Part shown: piece by piece, positions 16,924 through 26,789 of the stretch | Layout: every line of letters begins with the position of its first letter | How positions within the stretch are numbered: position 1 is the first letter of the stretch | From: Mesorhizobium norvegicum | Lineage (GTDB): Bacteria > Pseudomonadota > Alphaproteobacteria > Rhizobiales > Rhizobiaceae | DNA: 54,757 bases | Assembly: GCF_004919685.1 (NCBI RefSeq) | Contig: NZ_SMYZ01000043.1 | Location: 1-54,757, forward strand | Reading direction: 5' to 3' | Position numbers and translations under genes: made by a program | The notes under the pieces: generated by a model | The model's input: only the letters and a program-made list of their open reading frames with translations | What the model was told of the DNA's origin: nothing | Database searches by the model: none

Positions 16924-18072
16924 ATGGTCGTTTCGCTCTCACGCCGTGGCAATGTCGAGCCCTTCCATGCCATGGACATTCTGGCCGAGGCAAACCGGCT
17001 GAAGGCTGGAGGGGTGCCGGTTGTTTCGATGGCCGTCGGCCAGCCCTCCGATCCCGCACCGGTTCTGGTTCGCGCGGCAGCCGCCAGGGCGCTGCAGGAC
17101 GGACGCATCGGCTACACCGACGCGCTCGGCCTCGCTGCCTTGCGCAAGGCGATCGCCGGACACTACGCCGATCACTATGGGCTTGATATCGAGCCCGGCC
17201 GGATCGCGGTGACCACTGGATCGTCGGCCGCCTTCAACCTCGCCTTCCTGGCGATGTTCGATCCGGGTGACCGCGTCGCCATCGCGGCGCCAGGCTATCC
17301 CGCCTACCGCAACATCATGGCCGCACTCGGCATCGATGTGGTCGAGATCGAACTCGGTGACGCCGCCTACCTGCATGCCGGCCATTTGGAGACCGCGCAT
17401 CGTGAAAAGCCGCTGAAGGGCGTTCTGTTCGCCAGTCCGGCCAATCCGACAGGCGCGGTCATTCCGGCCGATGAGCTGGCGGCTCTGGTGAGGACGGCAC
17501 AGGAACTCGGCATCGCCGTCATCTCCGACGAGATCTACCACCGGCTGGCCTATGCCGCACCCGACACGACGGCGCTTGCCTATGGAGGCGACGTGACGGT
17601 GATCAACTCGTTCTCGAAATACTATTGCATGACCGGCTGGCGCATCGGCTGGATGGTGCTGCCAGAAGACTTGGTGCGGCCGGTCGAGCGCGTCGCCCAG
17701 AGCCTCTACATCTCGCCGCCGGAACTGTCGCAGATTGCCGCGATCGAGGCGTTCAGGGCGACTGAGGAGTTGGAGGCAGTGAAAGGCCGTTACGCCTTGA
17801 ATCGTGAGCTCCTGATGAAACGTCTGCCGGAACTCGGCTTTCCGCTGGCCGCGCCCATGGACGGCGCCTTCTATGCCTTCTGCGATGTCACCAGGCATAC
17901 CAATGACAGCATGGCCTTTGCGCGAAAGATGCTGGCTGAGGCGCATGTGGCGGCAACGCCTGGTCGCGACTTTGACACCCAGGCGGGACATCGGACCATG
18001 CGTTTCTCCTATGCCGGCAGCCACGACGACATGGTCGAGGCAATGGCGCGCATCGAACGCTGGTTGAGGTAG
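16924..18072 (+). CDS. PLP-dependent class I/II aminotransferase
   Basis: A 382-aa fold-type I aminotransferase of the aspartate aminotransferase superfamily. The Schiff-base lysine is K232 in NSFSKYYCMTGWRIGW. Other cofactor contacts are N174 in SPANPTG, D202 in SDEIYHRLAY and the phosphate-binding R240. The substrate-carboxylate arginine lies near the C terminus (TMRFSYAGS). The substrate cannot be fixed. The next gene (glsA) follows 5 bases after the stop, so glutamate produced by glutaminase could serve as amino donor. Confidence 0.9.
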   Translation: MVVSLSRRGNVEPFHAMDILAEANRLKAGGVPVVSMAVGQPSDPAPVLVRAAAARALQDGRIGYTDALGLAALRKAIAGHYADHYGLDIEPGRIAVTTGSSAAFNLAFLAMFDPGDRVAIAAPGYPAYRNIMAALGIDVVEIELGDAAYLHAGHLETAHREKPLKGVLFASPANPTGAVIPADELAALVRTAQELGIAVISDEIYHRLAYAAPDTTALAYGGDVTVINSFSKYYCMTGWRIGWMVLPEDLVRPVERVAQSLYISPPELSQIAAIEAFRATEELEAVKGRYALNRELLMKRLPELGFPLAAPMDGAFYAFCDVTRHTNDSMAFARKMLAEAHVAATPGRDFDTQAGHRTMRFSYAGSHDDMVEAMARIERWLR

Positions 18073-18076
18073 AGCC

Positions 18077-19006
18077 ATGCCGGAACTCGAACAGGCGTTG
18101 GCCGAAGTCGCCGCCGAAATGGCAGAGCGCACCGATCGTGGTGATGTCGCCACCTACATTCCGCAGCTGGGCAAGGTCGATCCGAGGAAGTTCGGTATCG
18201 CCGCCGTCACCAATGATGGCCGCGTGCTGATGGCAGGCGACGCCGAACAGGCCTTTTCGATCCAGAGCATCTCGAAGGTGTTCACCCTGACGCTGGCGCT
18301 CGGCAATGTCGGCGACGCGCTGTGGCAGCGGGTCGGGCGCGAACCGTCAGGCAATCCGTTCAACTCGATCGTGCAGCTCGAGCATGAGAACGGCATTCCG
18401 CGCAATCCGTTCATCAATGCCGGCGCCATCGTCATTTCCGACATCCTGCTTGCCGGCCACCAGCCGCGTGAAGCGATCGGCGAAATCCTGCGCTTCATCC
18501 AGTTTCTGGCCGACGACGAGACGATCATCATCGATCGCGAGGTCGCGGCGTCCGAACGGGCCACCGGCTATCGCAACTTCGCGCTTGCCAACTACATGAA
18601 GTCCTTCGGCAATCTCCACCATGCGCCGGAGCTGGCGCTGGGCGTCTATTTCCACCATTGCGCCATCGCCATGAGTTGCCGGCAACTGGCGCTCGCCGGG
18701 CGCTTCCTCGCCAATGGCGGCAAGAACCCGGCGACCGGGCATTCCGTGGTGTCGGCCGAGCGGGCACGGCGCATCGGCGCGATGATGCTGACCTGCGGCC
18801 ATTATGACGGTTCCGGCGATTTCGCCTTCCGCGTCGGCATTCCGGGCAAGAGCGGCGTTGGCGGCGGCATATTGGGCATCGTGCCGGGCGTGGCGTCGCT
18901 TGCCGTCTGGTCGCCCGGCCTCAATGCCAACGGCAATTCCAAGCTGGGTTCGATCGCCCTGGAAAAGCTGGCCAGGATAATGAACTGGTCGATCTTCGCG
19001 CCGTAA
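18077..19006 (+). CDS. glsA: Glutaminase
   Basis: A 309-aa serine-dependent beta-lactamase-like glutaminase that hydrolyses glutamine to glutamate and ammonia. The SxxK catalytic pair is S64-K67 in IQSISKVFTL. Family motifs REPSGNPFNSI, NPFINAGAI, RATGYRN-like ERATGYRNFALA, and GIPGKSGVGGGI are present. It is expected in the cytoplasm and forms a two-gene operon with the aminotransferase upstream. A strong terminator follows. Confidence 0.96.
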   Translation: MPELEQALAEVAAEMAERTDRGDVATYIPQLGKVDPRKFGIAAVTNDGRVLMAGDAEQAFSIQSISKVFTLTLALGNVGDALWQRVGREPSGNPFNSIVQLEHENGIPRNPFINAGAIVISDILLAGHQPREAIGEILRFIQFLADDETIIIDREVAASERATGYRNFALANYMKSFGNLHHAPELALGVYFHHCAIAMSCRQLALAGRFLANGGKNPATGHSVVSAERARRIGAMMLTCGHYDGSGDFAFRVGIPGKSGVGGGILGIVPGVASLAVWSPGLNANGNSKLGSIALEKLARIMNWSIFAP

Positions 19007-19044
19007 ATCGCATCGCGGCCCATCGGAATGCCGGATATGAAAAA

Positions 19045-19081
19045 TCCCGCGCTATCTTTCGATGGCGCGGGACTCTTTTTT
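19045..19081 (+). terminator. Terminator of the aminotransferase-glsA operon
   Basis: A stem TCCCGCGC/GCGCGGGA, with an internal loop, is followed by a CTCTTTTTT tract about 40 bases after the glsA stop. On the minus strand the region lies just after the rne stop and could also help end that convergent transcript. Confidence 0.85.
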
Positions 19082-19112
19082 GTCAAAAAATCACTTCAAG
19101 TGACTGAAGGGC

Positions 19113-22085
19113 TTAGAAAAAGCCTTTCCGCTGCCACCAGCCGGCGCGCTTCGGCTTGTCCTCGGTCTTGGCTGCGGGCTCTTCCGCAACGGTCGAAGAC
19201 ACCACCGGCACCACCGGCGCATCGACGGCCGCCGGCTTGCGCCGTGACGGGCGGGCCTTCGGTGCATCCTTGACGGCCGCGACGGCTGTTTCGTCGGGCG
19301 CAGCGACCGGCGTCTCTACCGGTGCTTCTTCAGCGACCGCTTCGGCAGCCGGTTCCTCGGCGACGACCTCGGCCGCGGCCTTCTTCGGCTTGGCGGCACG
19401 ACGTGGCTTCTTCGGCTTCTCCGTTGTCGGCGCGTCGTCATTGGCCGGAGCAAGCGCCACCGGCTCTTCGGCCGGTGCGGCAACTACCGGTTCGCTGGCG
19501 ATCACCTCGGTTGCCGAGACTTCGACTTCAGACACGTCGGCTGTTTCGCCAGCACTTGCCTCGACCTCGCCTTCACCGTCTTCGCGGCGATTGCGTTTGC
19601 CGCCGCGCTTGCCGCGCCGGCGCTTCTTGCCCGGGCCTTCATCCGAAGTGCCTTGGCTTTCGTCCGACGCCTCAACCGTTTCCGACGTTTCGGCAACACC
19701 AACAAGGGCGTTGTCGTCCGCTTCCGCGTCGCTATCGCTGGCGGCCGAGTCGGAGAACTCATCGGTCGACGCCGAGACGGAAGCACCGTCCGCAGGGGCG
19801 CCATGTTCGCGGTCGCGATCCTTGCTGCCGCGACGTCTGCGACGCTTGCGGCGCTTGCGGTCGCGGCCTTCGCCTTCTTCACCACCGGCAGCAGGCCGCG
19901 GCTGCTGTTGCTGCGGCTGCTGGCGTGGCTGTTCGGCCTGCACTGGCGCCTCATCGTCTTCCTCGACGACGACAATCTCGTCCTCGGGCTCTTCCGGCTC
20001 GACATAGGCCGGGAAGCTGCGTGCCTCGACAAAGCCTTCCGGCTTTTCAGCCAGCGCGCCGCGGAAGATCGCATAGTGCTGCGCACCGACAGAATCGTCG
20101 GCCTCGACGGTGATCGTCAGCCCAAAGCGGCTTTCGAGTTCCACCAGCGTGCCGCGCTTGTGGTTGAGCACGTAGAGTGCGGTGGCTGCCGGCGTCCGCA
20201 CCGTGATGTGGCTGCGCGAATCCTTGAGCAAGAATTCCTCGATCGCCCGCACCACCATCAGCGCGACCGACGAATCGGAGCGCACATGGCCGGTGCCGCC
20301 GCAATGCGGGCAGGGCTTCATGGTCGATTCCAGCACGCTGGCGCGGATGCGCTGGCGTGACATCTCCATCAGGCCGAAATGCGAGATACGGCCGACCTGG
20401 ATGCGCGCACGATCGTTCTTGAGGTGATCCTTCAGCCGCTTCTCGACGGAGCGGTTGTTGCGGTTCTCCTCCATGTCGATGAAGTCGATGACGATCAGGC
20501 CGGCAAGATCGCGCAGCCTGAGCTGACGCGCGACTTCCTCGGCCGCTTCCAGATTGGTGTGGAGCGCGGTGTCCTCGATCGAGTGCTCCTTGGTGGAGCG
20601 GCCCGAATTGACGTCGATGGCAACCAGCGCCTCGGTCTGGTTGATGATGATGTAGCCGCCGCTCTTCAGCGTCACCTGCGGCTGCAGCATACGGTCGAGT
20701 TGCGCCTCGATGCCGTTGCGCACGAAGATCGGCGTCGTGTCGCGGAACGGCTGAACCACCTTGGCGTGGCTCGGCATCAGCATGCGCATGAAGTCCTTGG
20801 CCTCGCGATAGCCTTCCTCGCCGGAGACAAGAATCTCGTCGATATCCTTGTTGTAGAGGTCGCGCACCGAACGCTTGATCAGGCTGCCTTCCTCATAGAC
20901 CAGGGCAGGGGCCGTGGACTGCAAGGTGAGATTGCGGACATTTTCCCAAAGCCGCATCAGATATTCGTAGTCGCGCTTGATCTCGGCCTTGGTGCGGCTT
21001 TCGCCGGCGGTGCGCAGGATGACGCCCATGCCTTGCGGCACTTCGAGATCGGCAACGACCTCCTTCAGGCGCTTGCGGTCGACCGCGCTGGTGATCTTGC
21101 GCGAAATGCCGCCGCCACGCGCCGTGTTCGGCATCAGCACCGAATAGCGGCCGGCAAGCGACAGATAGGTGGTGAGGGCCGCGCCCTTGTTGCCGCGCTC
21201 TTCCTTGACGACCTGCACCAGCAGGATCTGCCGGCGCTTGATCACTTCCTGGATCTTGTACTGGCGGCGCACCGGCTTGCGGCGGTTGCGCACTTCCTCC
21301 AGCGCATCCTCGGCGCCGACCGATTCGACCTCGTGATCGTCCGGATGCGAGGACTGTACTTCTTCCAGCATGCCGCGATCATTGTCGCCGGACGTTGCTT
21401 CAGTGCCCTGTTCCGCCTGCGGGACGGCTTCGGAAATCACATCGCCTTCGACCGCGGCGGCGATCGATGTCGGGCCACCCTCGCGGGTTTCGGTTTCGTC
21501 CTGCTCGGCTGAAGCGTCGTCATGCTCGGACGTGCCGGCATGCTCCGAGGCATCCGAATGTTCCGATGTATCTGCTGCGTGTTCGATGATCTCGGAGGTA
21601 TGGGAAATCTCCTCGACAACGATGTCGCCATTGTCGCTGCCTTCGCCGGCGTCTTCGCTGGTCTCGTCGGAAGCGGACGCGTCGCGCTTGTGCTCACCGC
21701 GGTCGCGGGGTTTGCCGCCGCGCCGGCGGCTGCGCCGTCCACGATCGCGGCTCTGGCGATCATCGCCGTCGCCGTCCTCGTTCTCCTCGTCTTCTGCCTC
21801 TTGCGCTTCCGCGCGCAGCAGTGCCTGACGATCGGCGACCGGGATCTGGTAGTAGTCTGGGTGTATTTCACTAAAGGCGAGAAAACCGTGACGGTTGCCG
21901 CCATATTCGACAAAGGCTGCCTGAAGGGAGGGCTCTACGCGCGTTACGCGGGCTAGGTAGATGTTTCCTTTGAGCTGCTTCTTGTCCTGGGATTCAAAGT
22001 CGAATTCTTCAATACGGTTACCGCGAACGACGACAACGCGTGTTTCCTCCGGGTGGGAGGCGTCTATCAGCATTTTGTTGGGCAT
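19113..22085 (-). CDS. rne: Ribonuclease E/G with split S1 domain
   Basis: A 990-aa endoribonuclease, core of the RNA degradosome and of rRNA and tRNA maturation. The S1 domain starts at the N terminus (KGNIYLARVTRVEPSLQAAF, 39-58) but is interrupted at about 92-265 by a highly acidic and Arg/Ser-rich insertion, and resumes at YKIQEVIKRRQILLVQVVKEE (276-296). The DNase I-like catalytic site has D491 (AIDVNSG) and D534 (VIDFID). The Zn-link is CPHC (592-595). The C-terminal third is a Lys/Ala/Pro/Glu-rich disordered scaffold ending in AGWWQRKGFF, a tail seen in alphaproteobacterial RNase E. In other bacteria rne autoregulates through its 5' leader; the gap upstream is long enough for this. Confidence 0.96.
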   Translation of the reverse strand: MPNKMLIDASHPEETRVVVVRGNRIEEFDFESQDKKQLKGNIYLARVTRVEPSLQAAFVEYGGNRHGFLAFSEIHPDYYQIPVADRQALLRAEAQEAEDEENEDGDGDDRQSRDRGRRSRRRGGKPRDRGEHKRDASASDETSEDAGEGSDNGDIVVEEISHTSEIIEHAADTSEHSDASEHAGTSEHDDASAEQDETETREGGPTSIAAAVEGDVISEAVPQAEQGTEATSGDNDRGMLEEVQSSHPDDHEVESVGAEDALEEVRNRRKPVRRQYKIQEVIKRRQILLVQVVKEERGNKGAALTTYLSLAGRYSVLMPNTARGGGISRKITSAVDRKRLKEVVADLEVPQGMGVILRTAGESRTKAEIKRDYEYLMRLWENVRNLTLQSTAPALVYEEGSLIKRSVRDLYNKDIDEILVSGEEGYREAKDFMRMLMPSHAKVVQPFRDTTPIFVRNGIEAQLDRMLQPQVTLKSGGYIIINQTEALVAIDVNSGRSTKEHSIEDTALHTNLEAAEEVARQLRLRDLAGLIVIDFIDMEENRNNRSVEKRLKDHLKNDRARIQVGRISHFGLMEMSRQRIRASVLESTMKPCPHCGGTGHVRSDSSVALMVVRAIEEFLLKDSRSHITVRTPAATALYVLNHKRGTLVELESRFGLTITVEADDSVGAQHYAIFRGALAEKPEGFVEARSFPAYVEPEEPEDEIVVVEEDDEAPVQAEQPRQQPQQQQPRPAAGGEEGEGRDRKRRKRRRRRGSKDRDREHGAPADGASVSASTDEFSDSAASDSDAEADDNALVGVAETSETVEASDESQGTSDEGPGKKRRRGKRGGKRNRREDGEGEVEASAGETADVSEVEVSATEVIASEPVVAAPAEEPVALAPANDDAPTTEKPKKPRRAAKPKKAAAEVVAEEPAAEAVAEEAPVETPVAAPDETAVAAVKDAPKARPSRRKPAAVDAPVVPVVSSTVAEEPAAKTEDKPKRAGWWQRKGFF

Positions 22086-22739
22086 TATTTCGTTTCCCCC
22101 CGGCAGCCGTCAGCCGCAGCTTGCGAGGCAAAGCCTGCTGCTGCGTGTCTGGAGTGTGGGTGCCGGATGTCTGGATGTCCGCCGGCCGCCGCTTGAGCGC
22201 CATGGCGGTGCCGCCCGCAGCCATAATGGCGCGGTTTGATGCGGACCTTTCCATGATTGCGCTTGAAGCCATCGTCACCAGCAGAACCTTTTTGAACCAA
22301 AGCCCGGACGAACCGGACCAGCTTGTTTGCTCATACAGAGCCGGCGCGGGAACAAACCCGGCCGTTTTCCTCACGCAGGCGATTCCCCCGCCACGGGCGC
22401 ACACCTGCGAAATTCGTCGCGATCACCTGAACCCTTTTCGCGTGAAGCGAAAGGAGCCGCCTTTTTCATCTGACCCTGTAGCAGGAAGCTGCGGAGGAGG
22501 GCGGTTCCAGGATTGCAGTGATCCACCATCGCTTTTATGATTTGGCGGGGTGGAAGGCAACCCCGATTTCCGATGCCGGCAAAAAGCAGTTCCGTAACGT
22601 AAGTCTGGGTTCCGACCCGCATGAAAAGGCTTGGTTAACCTTCTCTGGATACCAATCGTTAATCGAGTTCGCGGCCTAACCGGCTTTTCGACGAAACGAC
22701 CGGGCGCCTGGCGCCAAACCGGGAGCGACTGGAAGAGAG
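22086..22739. other. 654-base intergenic region between divergent rne and amiC
   Basis: No convincing gene is seen here on either strand; short frames lack ribosome-binding sites and conserved features. It should hold both promoters and a long rne 5' leader. A stem-loop CTTTTCGC/GCGAAAG lies near 22436-22453. The long leader fits RNase E autoregulation as known in other bacteria, but no specific element could be assigned. Confidence 0.5.
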
Positions 22740-24002
22740 ATGGGACTGGCGGACTTCACAGACAAGGGATGTCGTGTTGGCGGCCGGATTCTTGGCGCTT
22801 TCTGCCTCTTGCTGCTGCTGGCGATCTCTTCTGGCTTTTCCTCAGTCGCCAATGCCACCGACGCTCCGCTGGTGGCAAAAGGCTACAAGATGGCCGGCGA
22901 TGCCACCAAGATGCGCATCGTCATGGATTTCGATCGCGAACCCGATATCAAATGGTTCCTGTTGCGCGGCCCCAACCGCCTTGTCATCGATCTCGCCAAT
23001 ACGAGATTCGCCATTGATGCCAAGGATTTGAAGGCGCGCGGCCTGGTCAAGGGTGTGCGCCTGGGCCAACTTGGCGAGGGCGTTTCGCGGCTGATCCTCA
23101 CCGGCAAGGGACCGTTCGCCGTCGACAAGCTCGATGTGCTCAAGAACGAGGACGGAACCGGCTACCGCATTGCCATCGACATGTCGGCAGCCTCCGCACG
23201 CGAGTTCGATGCCGCGCTTGCCAACCAGGCGCTGACCACCGGATCGACGGTTTCGACCGACAAGGGAGGCCGGGTCGGCACCGGACCGGTTTCCAATCCG
23301 GGCCACCGCTTCACCGTCGTCATCGATCCCGGCCATGGCGGCATCGACGGCGGCGCCGAGGGCCTGAACGGCACAATCGAGAAGAACGTCACGCTGGCCT
23401 TCGCCACGGAGCTGCGCGACAAACTCGCAGCCGTCGGCAATTACGATGTGTTCATGACGCGCGACACGGACGAATTCCTGCGTCTGGATGATCGCGTGCG
23501 CATTGCCCGGCAGCATGAGGCCGACCTGCTCATTTCCATCCATGCCGACACAATCAGCGTCAAGGGCATTCGCGGCGCCACCGTCTACACCGTCTCCGAC
23601 AGGGCTTCGGATCCCGAGGCGCAGGCGCTTGCCGACCGGGAAAACCTCTCCGACCAGTTCGCCGGCATGGAGATCAAGAACGACAACAAGGAAGTCACCG
23701 ACATCCTGATCGACCTGATCCGCCGCGAAACGCACAATTTCTCGATGAGTTTTGCCCACACACTGGTCGGTCAGTTGTCGACCAGCGTCGGCCTTATCAA
23801 CAATCCCCAGCGTTCGGCGGGCTTCAAGGTGCTCAAGGCACCCGATGTGCCATCCGTGCTGGTTGAACTCGGTTACCTCTCCAATGCCAAGGACGAGGCG
23901 CAGCTGCTCAACGCCGACTGGCGGGGCAAGGCCGCCCAGAGCATAACCAATGCCGTCGCGCTTTTCGCTTCGGCCAAGGCCGGACCGGGAACCGGAGGCT
24001 GA
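22740..24002 (+). CDS. amiC: N-acetylmuramoyl-L-alanine amidase with AMIN domain (AmiC type)
   Basis: A 420-aa periplasmic enzyme that cuts the bond between muramic acid and the peptide stem during septum splitting. A signal peptide covers about 1-40 (FSSVANA). The AMIN targeting domain spans about 48-150 (RIVMDFDREPDIKWFLL, RLVIDLANTRF). The amidase_3 catalytic domain begins at FTVVIDPGHGG, with zinc ligands H199, E214 and H268 (SIHAD) and catalytic E376 in VELGYLSN. It shares orientation with the PBP1A gene 213 bases downstream, pairing wall cutting with synthesis. An AGAGAG site precedes the ATG. Confidence 0.95.
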   Translation: MGLADFTDKGCRVGGRILGAFCLLLLLAISSGFSSVANATDAPLVAKGYKMAGDATKMRIVMDFDREPDIKWFLLRGPNRLVIDLANTRFAIDAKDLKARGLVKGVRLGQLGEGVSRLILTGKGPFAVDKLDVLKNEDGTGYRIAIDMSAASAREFDAALANQALTTGSTVSTDKGGRVGTGPVSNPGHRFTVVIDPGHGGIDGGAEGLNGTIEKNVTLAFATELRDKLAAVGNYDVFMTRDTDEFLRLDDRVRIARQHEADLLISIHADTISVKGIRGATVYTVSDRASDPEAQALADRENLSDQFAGMEIKNDNKEVTDILIDLIRRETHNFSMSFAHTLVGQLSTSVGLINNPQRSAGFKVLKAPDVPSVLVELGYLSNAKDEAQLLNADWRGKAAQSITNAVALFASAKAGPGTGG

Positions 24003-24215
24003 CATGCAAGGCGGCGCCTGCAACCAGAGGCGGCGTTGCGCGACGACAACACCCGGTGCTTTTATTTCCGGCTCGCGGCCGCGAAATCCCGCATTGCCGT
24101 ATTTTGTCCACATGGTGGCGACAAGGGTTTTCGATTACGGATTGGGACCGGCTCGAAAGCTTGCGCGAAAGGCGGCTTCGTTTAGGAAATTCCCGAACCA
24201 AGGACTGGAGCGGGT

Positions 24216-26672
24216 ATGATTCGTCTCATTGGCTATTTTTTCGGCATCGGCACGACGCTGGCCCTTCTGGTCGCGGCGGGCGTTGCGATCTACATCGGCC
24301 ATTTGTCGAAGGATCTGCCCGACTACGAGGTGCTGGCCAAATACGAGCCGCCGGTGACCACCCGCATCCATGCGTCTGACGGCGCGCTGATGGCCGAATA
24401 TGCGCGCGAACGGCGCCTGTACCTGCCGATCCAGGCCATACCGGACCGCGTCAAGGCGGCCTTCCTGTCGGCGGAAGATAAGAACTTCTACAACCACCCC
24501 GGCATCGATGTGACCGGCCTTGGCCGCGCCATCATCGTCAACCTGCAGAATCTCGGCTCGGGCCGGCGTCAGGTCGGCGCCTCGACGATCACCCAGCAGG
24601 TGGCGAAGAACTTCCTGTTGTCCTCGGATCAGACCTACGAGCGCAAGATCAAGGAGATGATCCTCGCCTTCCGCATCGAGCAGGCCTATCCGAAGGATCG
24701 CATTCTCGAGCTCTACCTCAACGAAATCTTCTTCGGCTTCGGCGCCTATGGCGTCGCCGGTGCGGCGCTGACCTATTTCGACAAGTCGGTCAACGAACTG
24801 TCCGTGGCCGAGGCCGCCTATCTGGCCTCCCTGCCTAAGGGACCAAACAACTACCACCCCTTCAAGCATGCCGATCGCGCGATCGAGCGCCGCAACTGGG
24901 TCATCGACCAGATGGTCGAGAATGGCTACGTCACGCGTGAGGAAGGCGACAAGGCCAAGGCCGAGCCGCTGGGCGTGACGCCGCGCCGCAGCGGCACCTA
25001 TCTGTTCGCCGGCGAGTACTTCACCGAAGAGGTGCGCCGCCAGATCATCGCCCGTTACGGAGAGAATGCGCTTTACGAAGGCGGCCTTTCCGTCCGCACC
25101 ACACTCGATCCGAAGATCCAGCTCATTGCCCGCAAGTCGATGCAGAACGGGTTGATGAAATACGACACGCTGCGCGGTTATCGCGGGCCGGTGAAATCAA
25201 TCGACGTGTCGGGTGACTGGGGTGTGCCGCTGGGCAACGTCAAGGGGCTGGAGGATGTTCCCGAATGGTCGCTCGCCGTCGTGCTGGACAGTTCGGCGAC
25301 CGGCCTGTCGATCGGCCTGCAGCCCGCGCGCCAGGCATCCGGCGACATCGTCAAGGAACGCGTCGAAGGCACCGTCAGCAAGGAGGACATGGGTTTTGCC
25401 ATGCGCCATGTGGTCGACGGCAAGACCGTGAAGGCCAAGTCGCCGGCGGAGGTGTTGAAGCCGGGCGACGTCATCTTTGTGCAGAAGAATGATGGCTCCG
25501 ACAATGCCTACAGCCTGCGCCAGGTTCCCGAGGTTGAGGGTGGCCTGATCGCCATGGATCCGCATACCGGCCGCGTGCTGGCCATGGTCGGCGGCTTCTC
25601 CTACGCGCAGTCCGAATTCAACCGCGCGACGCAGGCCATGCGCCAGCCGGGCTCCTCGTTCAAGCCGATCGTCTATTCGGCGGCGCTCGACAATGGCTAT
25701 ACGCCGGCCTCGGTGATCATGGACGGGCCGATCACCATCCAGAGCGGCAACACGACCTGGACGCCGAAGAACTACGACGGTACCGTCGCTGGTCCGGCGA
25801 CCTTGCGCTCCGGCATCGAGAAGTCGCGCAACCTGATGACGGTGCGGCTTGCCAATGACATGGGCATGAAGCTGGTCGTCGAATATGCCGAACGCTTTGG
25901 CGTCTACGACCATCTGGCGCCGTATCTGCCGATGGCGCTGGGCTCCGGCGAAACCACCGTGATGCGCATGGTGTCGGCCTATTCGATCATGGCCAATGGC
26001 GGCAAGTCGATCAAACCGTCGCTCATCGACCGCATCCAGGACCGCTACGGCAAGACGGTGTTCAAGCAGGACGAACGTGGCTGCCAGGGCTGCAATGCGC
26101 CCGAATGGCAGAACCAGCCGGAGCCGGAACTGGTCGACAATTCCGAGCAGGTGCTCGATCCGATGACCGCCTATCAGATCACCTCGATGATGGAAGGCGT
26201 CGTGCAGCGCGGCACCGGCGCCACCATCGGCGAACTTGGCCGCCACATCGCCGGCAAGACCGGAACGACGAACGACGAAAAGGACGCCTGGTTCATCGGT
26301 TACACGCCCAACCTCGTCGTCGGTCTCTACATGGGCTACGACACACCGCGCGGCCTTGGCCATGGCGCCACCGGTGGTGGTCTCGCGGCACCAATCTTCA
26401 AGGACTTCATGCGGGTGGCGCTGGACGGCACGCCCAATGTCGACTTCAAGGTGCCCGAAGGCATGAACCTCGTCGCCATCAACCGCAAGACCGGCATGCG
26501 TGCCGCATCGGGTGATCCCGGCACCATCATCGAAGCCTTCAAGCCGGGCACCGGTCCCGCCGACAGCTATTGGGTGATCGGCATGGGCGCCGACGGCTCC
26601 AATGCCACCGGTGGCGCGCTGTCGCCGCAGGCCAACCAAGCCATCCAGTCCGGCGGCGGCGGCCTCTACTGA
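24216..26672 (+). CDS. mrcA: Penicillin-binding protein 1A
   Basis: An 818-aa bifunctional class A penicillin-binding protein. One N-terminal membrane helix (about 5-28) anchors it in the inner membrane. The glycosyltransferase domain (about 50-225) has catalytic E87 in SAEDKNFYNHPG and GASTITQQVAKN. An OB-like insert (about 320-430) matches the PBP1A-specific domain. The transpeptidase has the SxxK motif S480-K483 in PGSSFKP, SRN at 537-539 and KTGT at 681-684. It polymerises and cross-links peptidoglycan. CQGC at 623-626 is a small Cys pair of unknown meaning. Confidence 0.97.
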   Translation: MIRLIGYFFGIGTTLALLVAAGVAIYIGHLSKDLPDYEVLAKYEPPVTTRIHASDGALMAEYARERRLYLPIQAIPDRVKAAFLSAEDKNFYNHPGIDVTGLGRAIIVNLQNLGSGRRQVGASTITQQVAKNFLLSSDQTYERKIKEMILAFRIEQAYPKDRILELYLNEIFFGFGAYGVAGAALTYFDKSVNELSVAEAAYLASLPKGPNNYHPFKHADRAIERRNWVIDQMVENGYVTREEGDKAKAEPLGVTPRRSGTYLFAGEYFTEEVRRQIIARYGENALYEGGLSVRTTLDPKIQLIARKSMQNGLMKYDTLRGYRGPVKSIDVSGDWGVPLGNVKGLEDVPEWSLAVVLDSSATGLSIGLQPARQASGDIVKERVEGTVSKEDMGFAMRHVVDGKTVKAKSPAEVLKPGDVIFVQKNDGSDNAYSLRQVPEVEGGLIAMDPHTGRVLAMVGGFSYAQSEFNRATQAMRQPGSSFKPIVYSAALDNGYTPASVIMDGPITIQSGNTTWTPKNYDGTVAGPATLRSGIEKSRNLMTVRLANDMGMKLVVEYAERFGVYDHLAPYLPMALGSGETTVMRMVSAYSIMANGGKSIKPSLIDRIQDRYGKTVFKQDERGCQGCNAPEWQNQPEPELVDNSEQVLDPMTAYQITSMMEGVVQRGTGATIGELGRHIAGKTGTTNDEKDAWFIGYTPNLVVGLYMGYDTPRGLGHGATGGGLAAPIFKDFMRVALDGTPNVDFKVPEGMNLVAINRKTGMRAASGDPGTIIEAFKPGTGPADSYWVIGMGADGSNATGGALSPQANQAIQSGGGGLY

Positions 26673-26789
26673 CGATTTTCATGAGCGGATGGGCTGGCCT
26701 TGCGCCAGCCCATTTTGCTTTACAGCCGGCGGCGGCCTCCCTATGTATCGCGCCGACCGATTTCAGCAAACAGGACAGAACAGCCAGCC

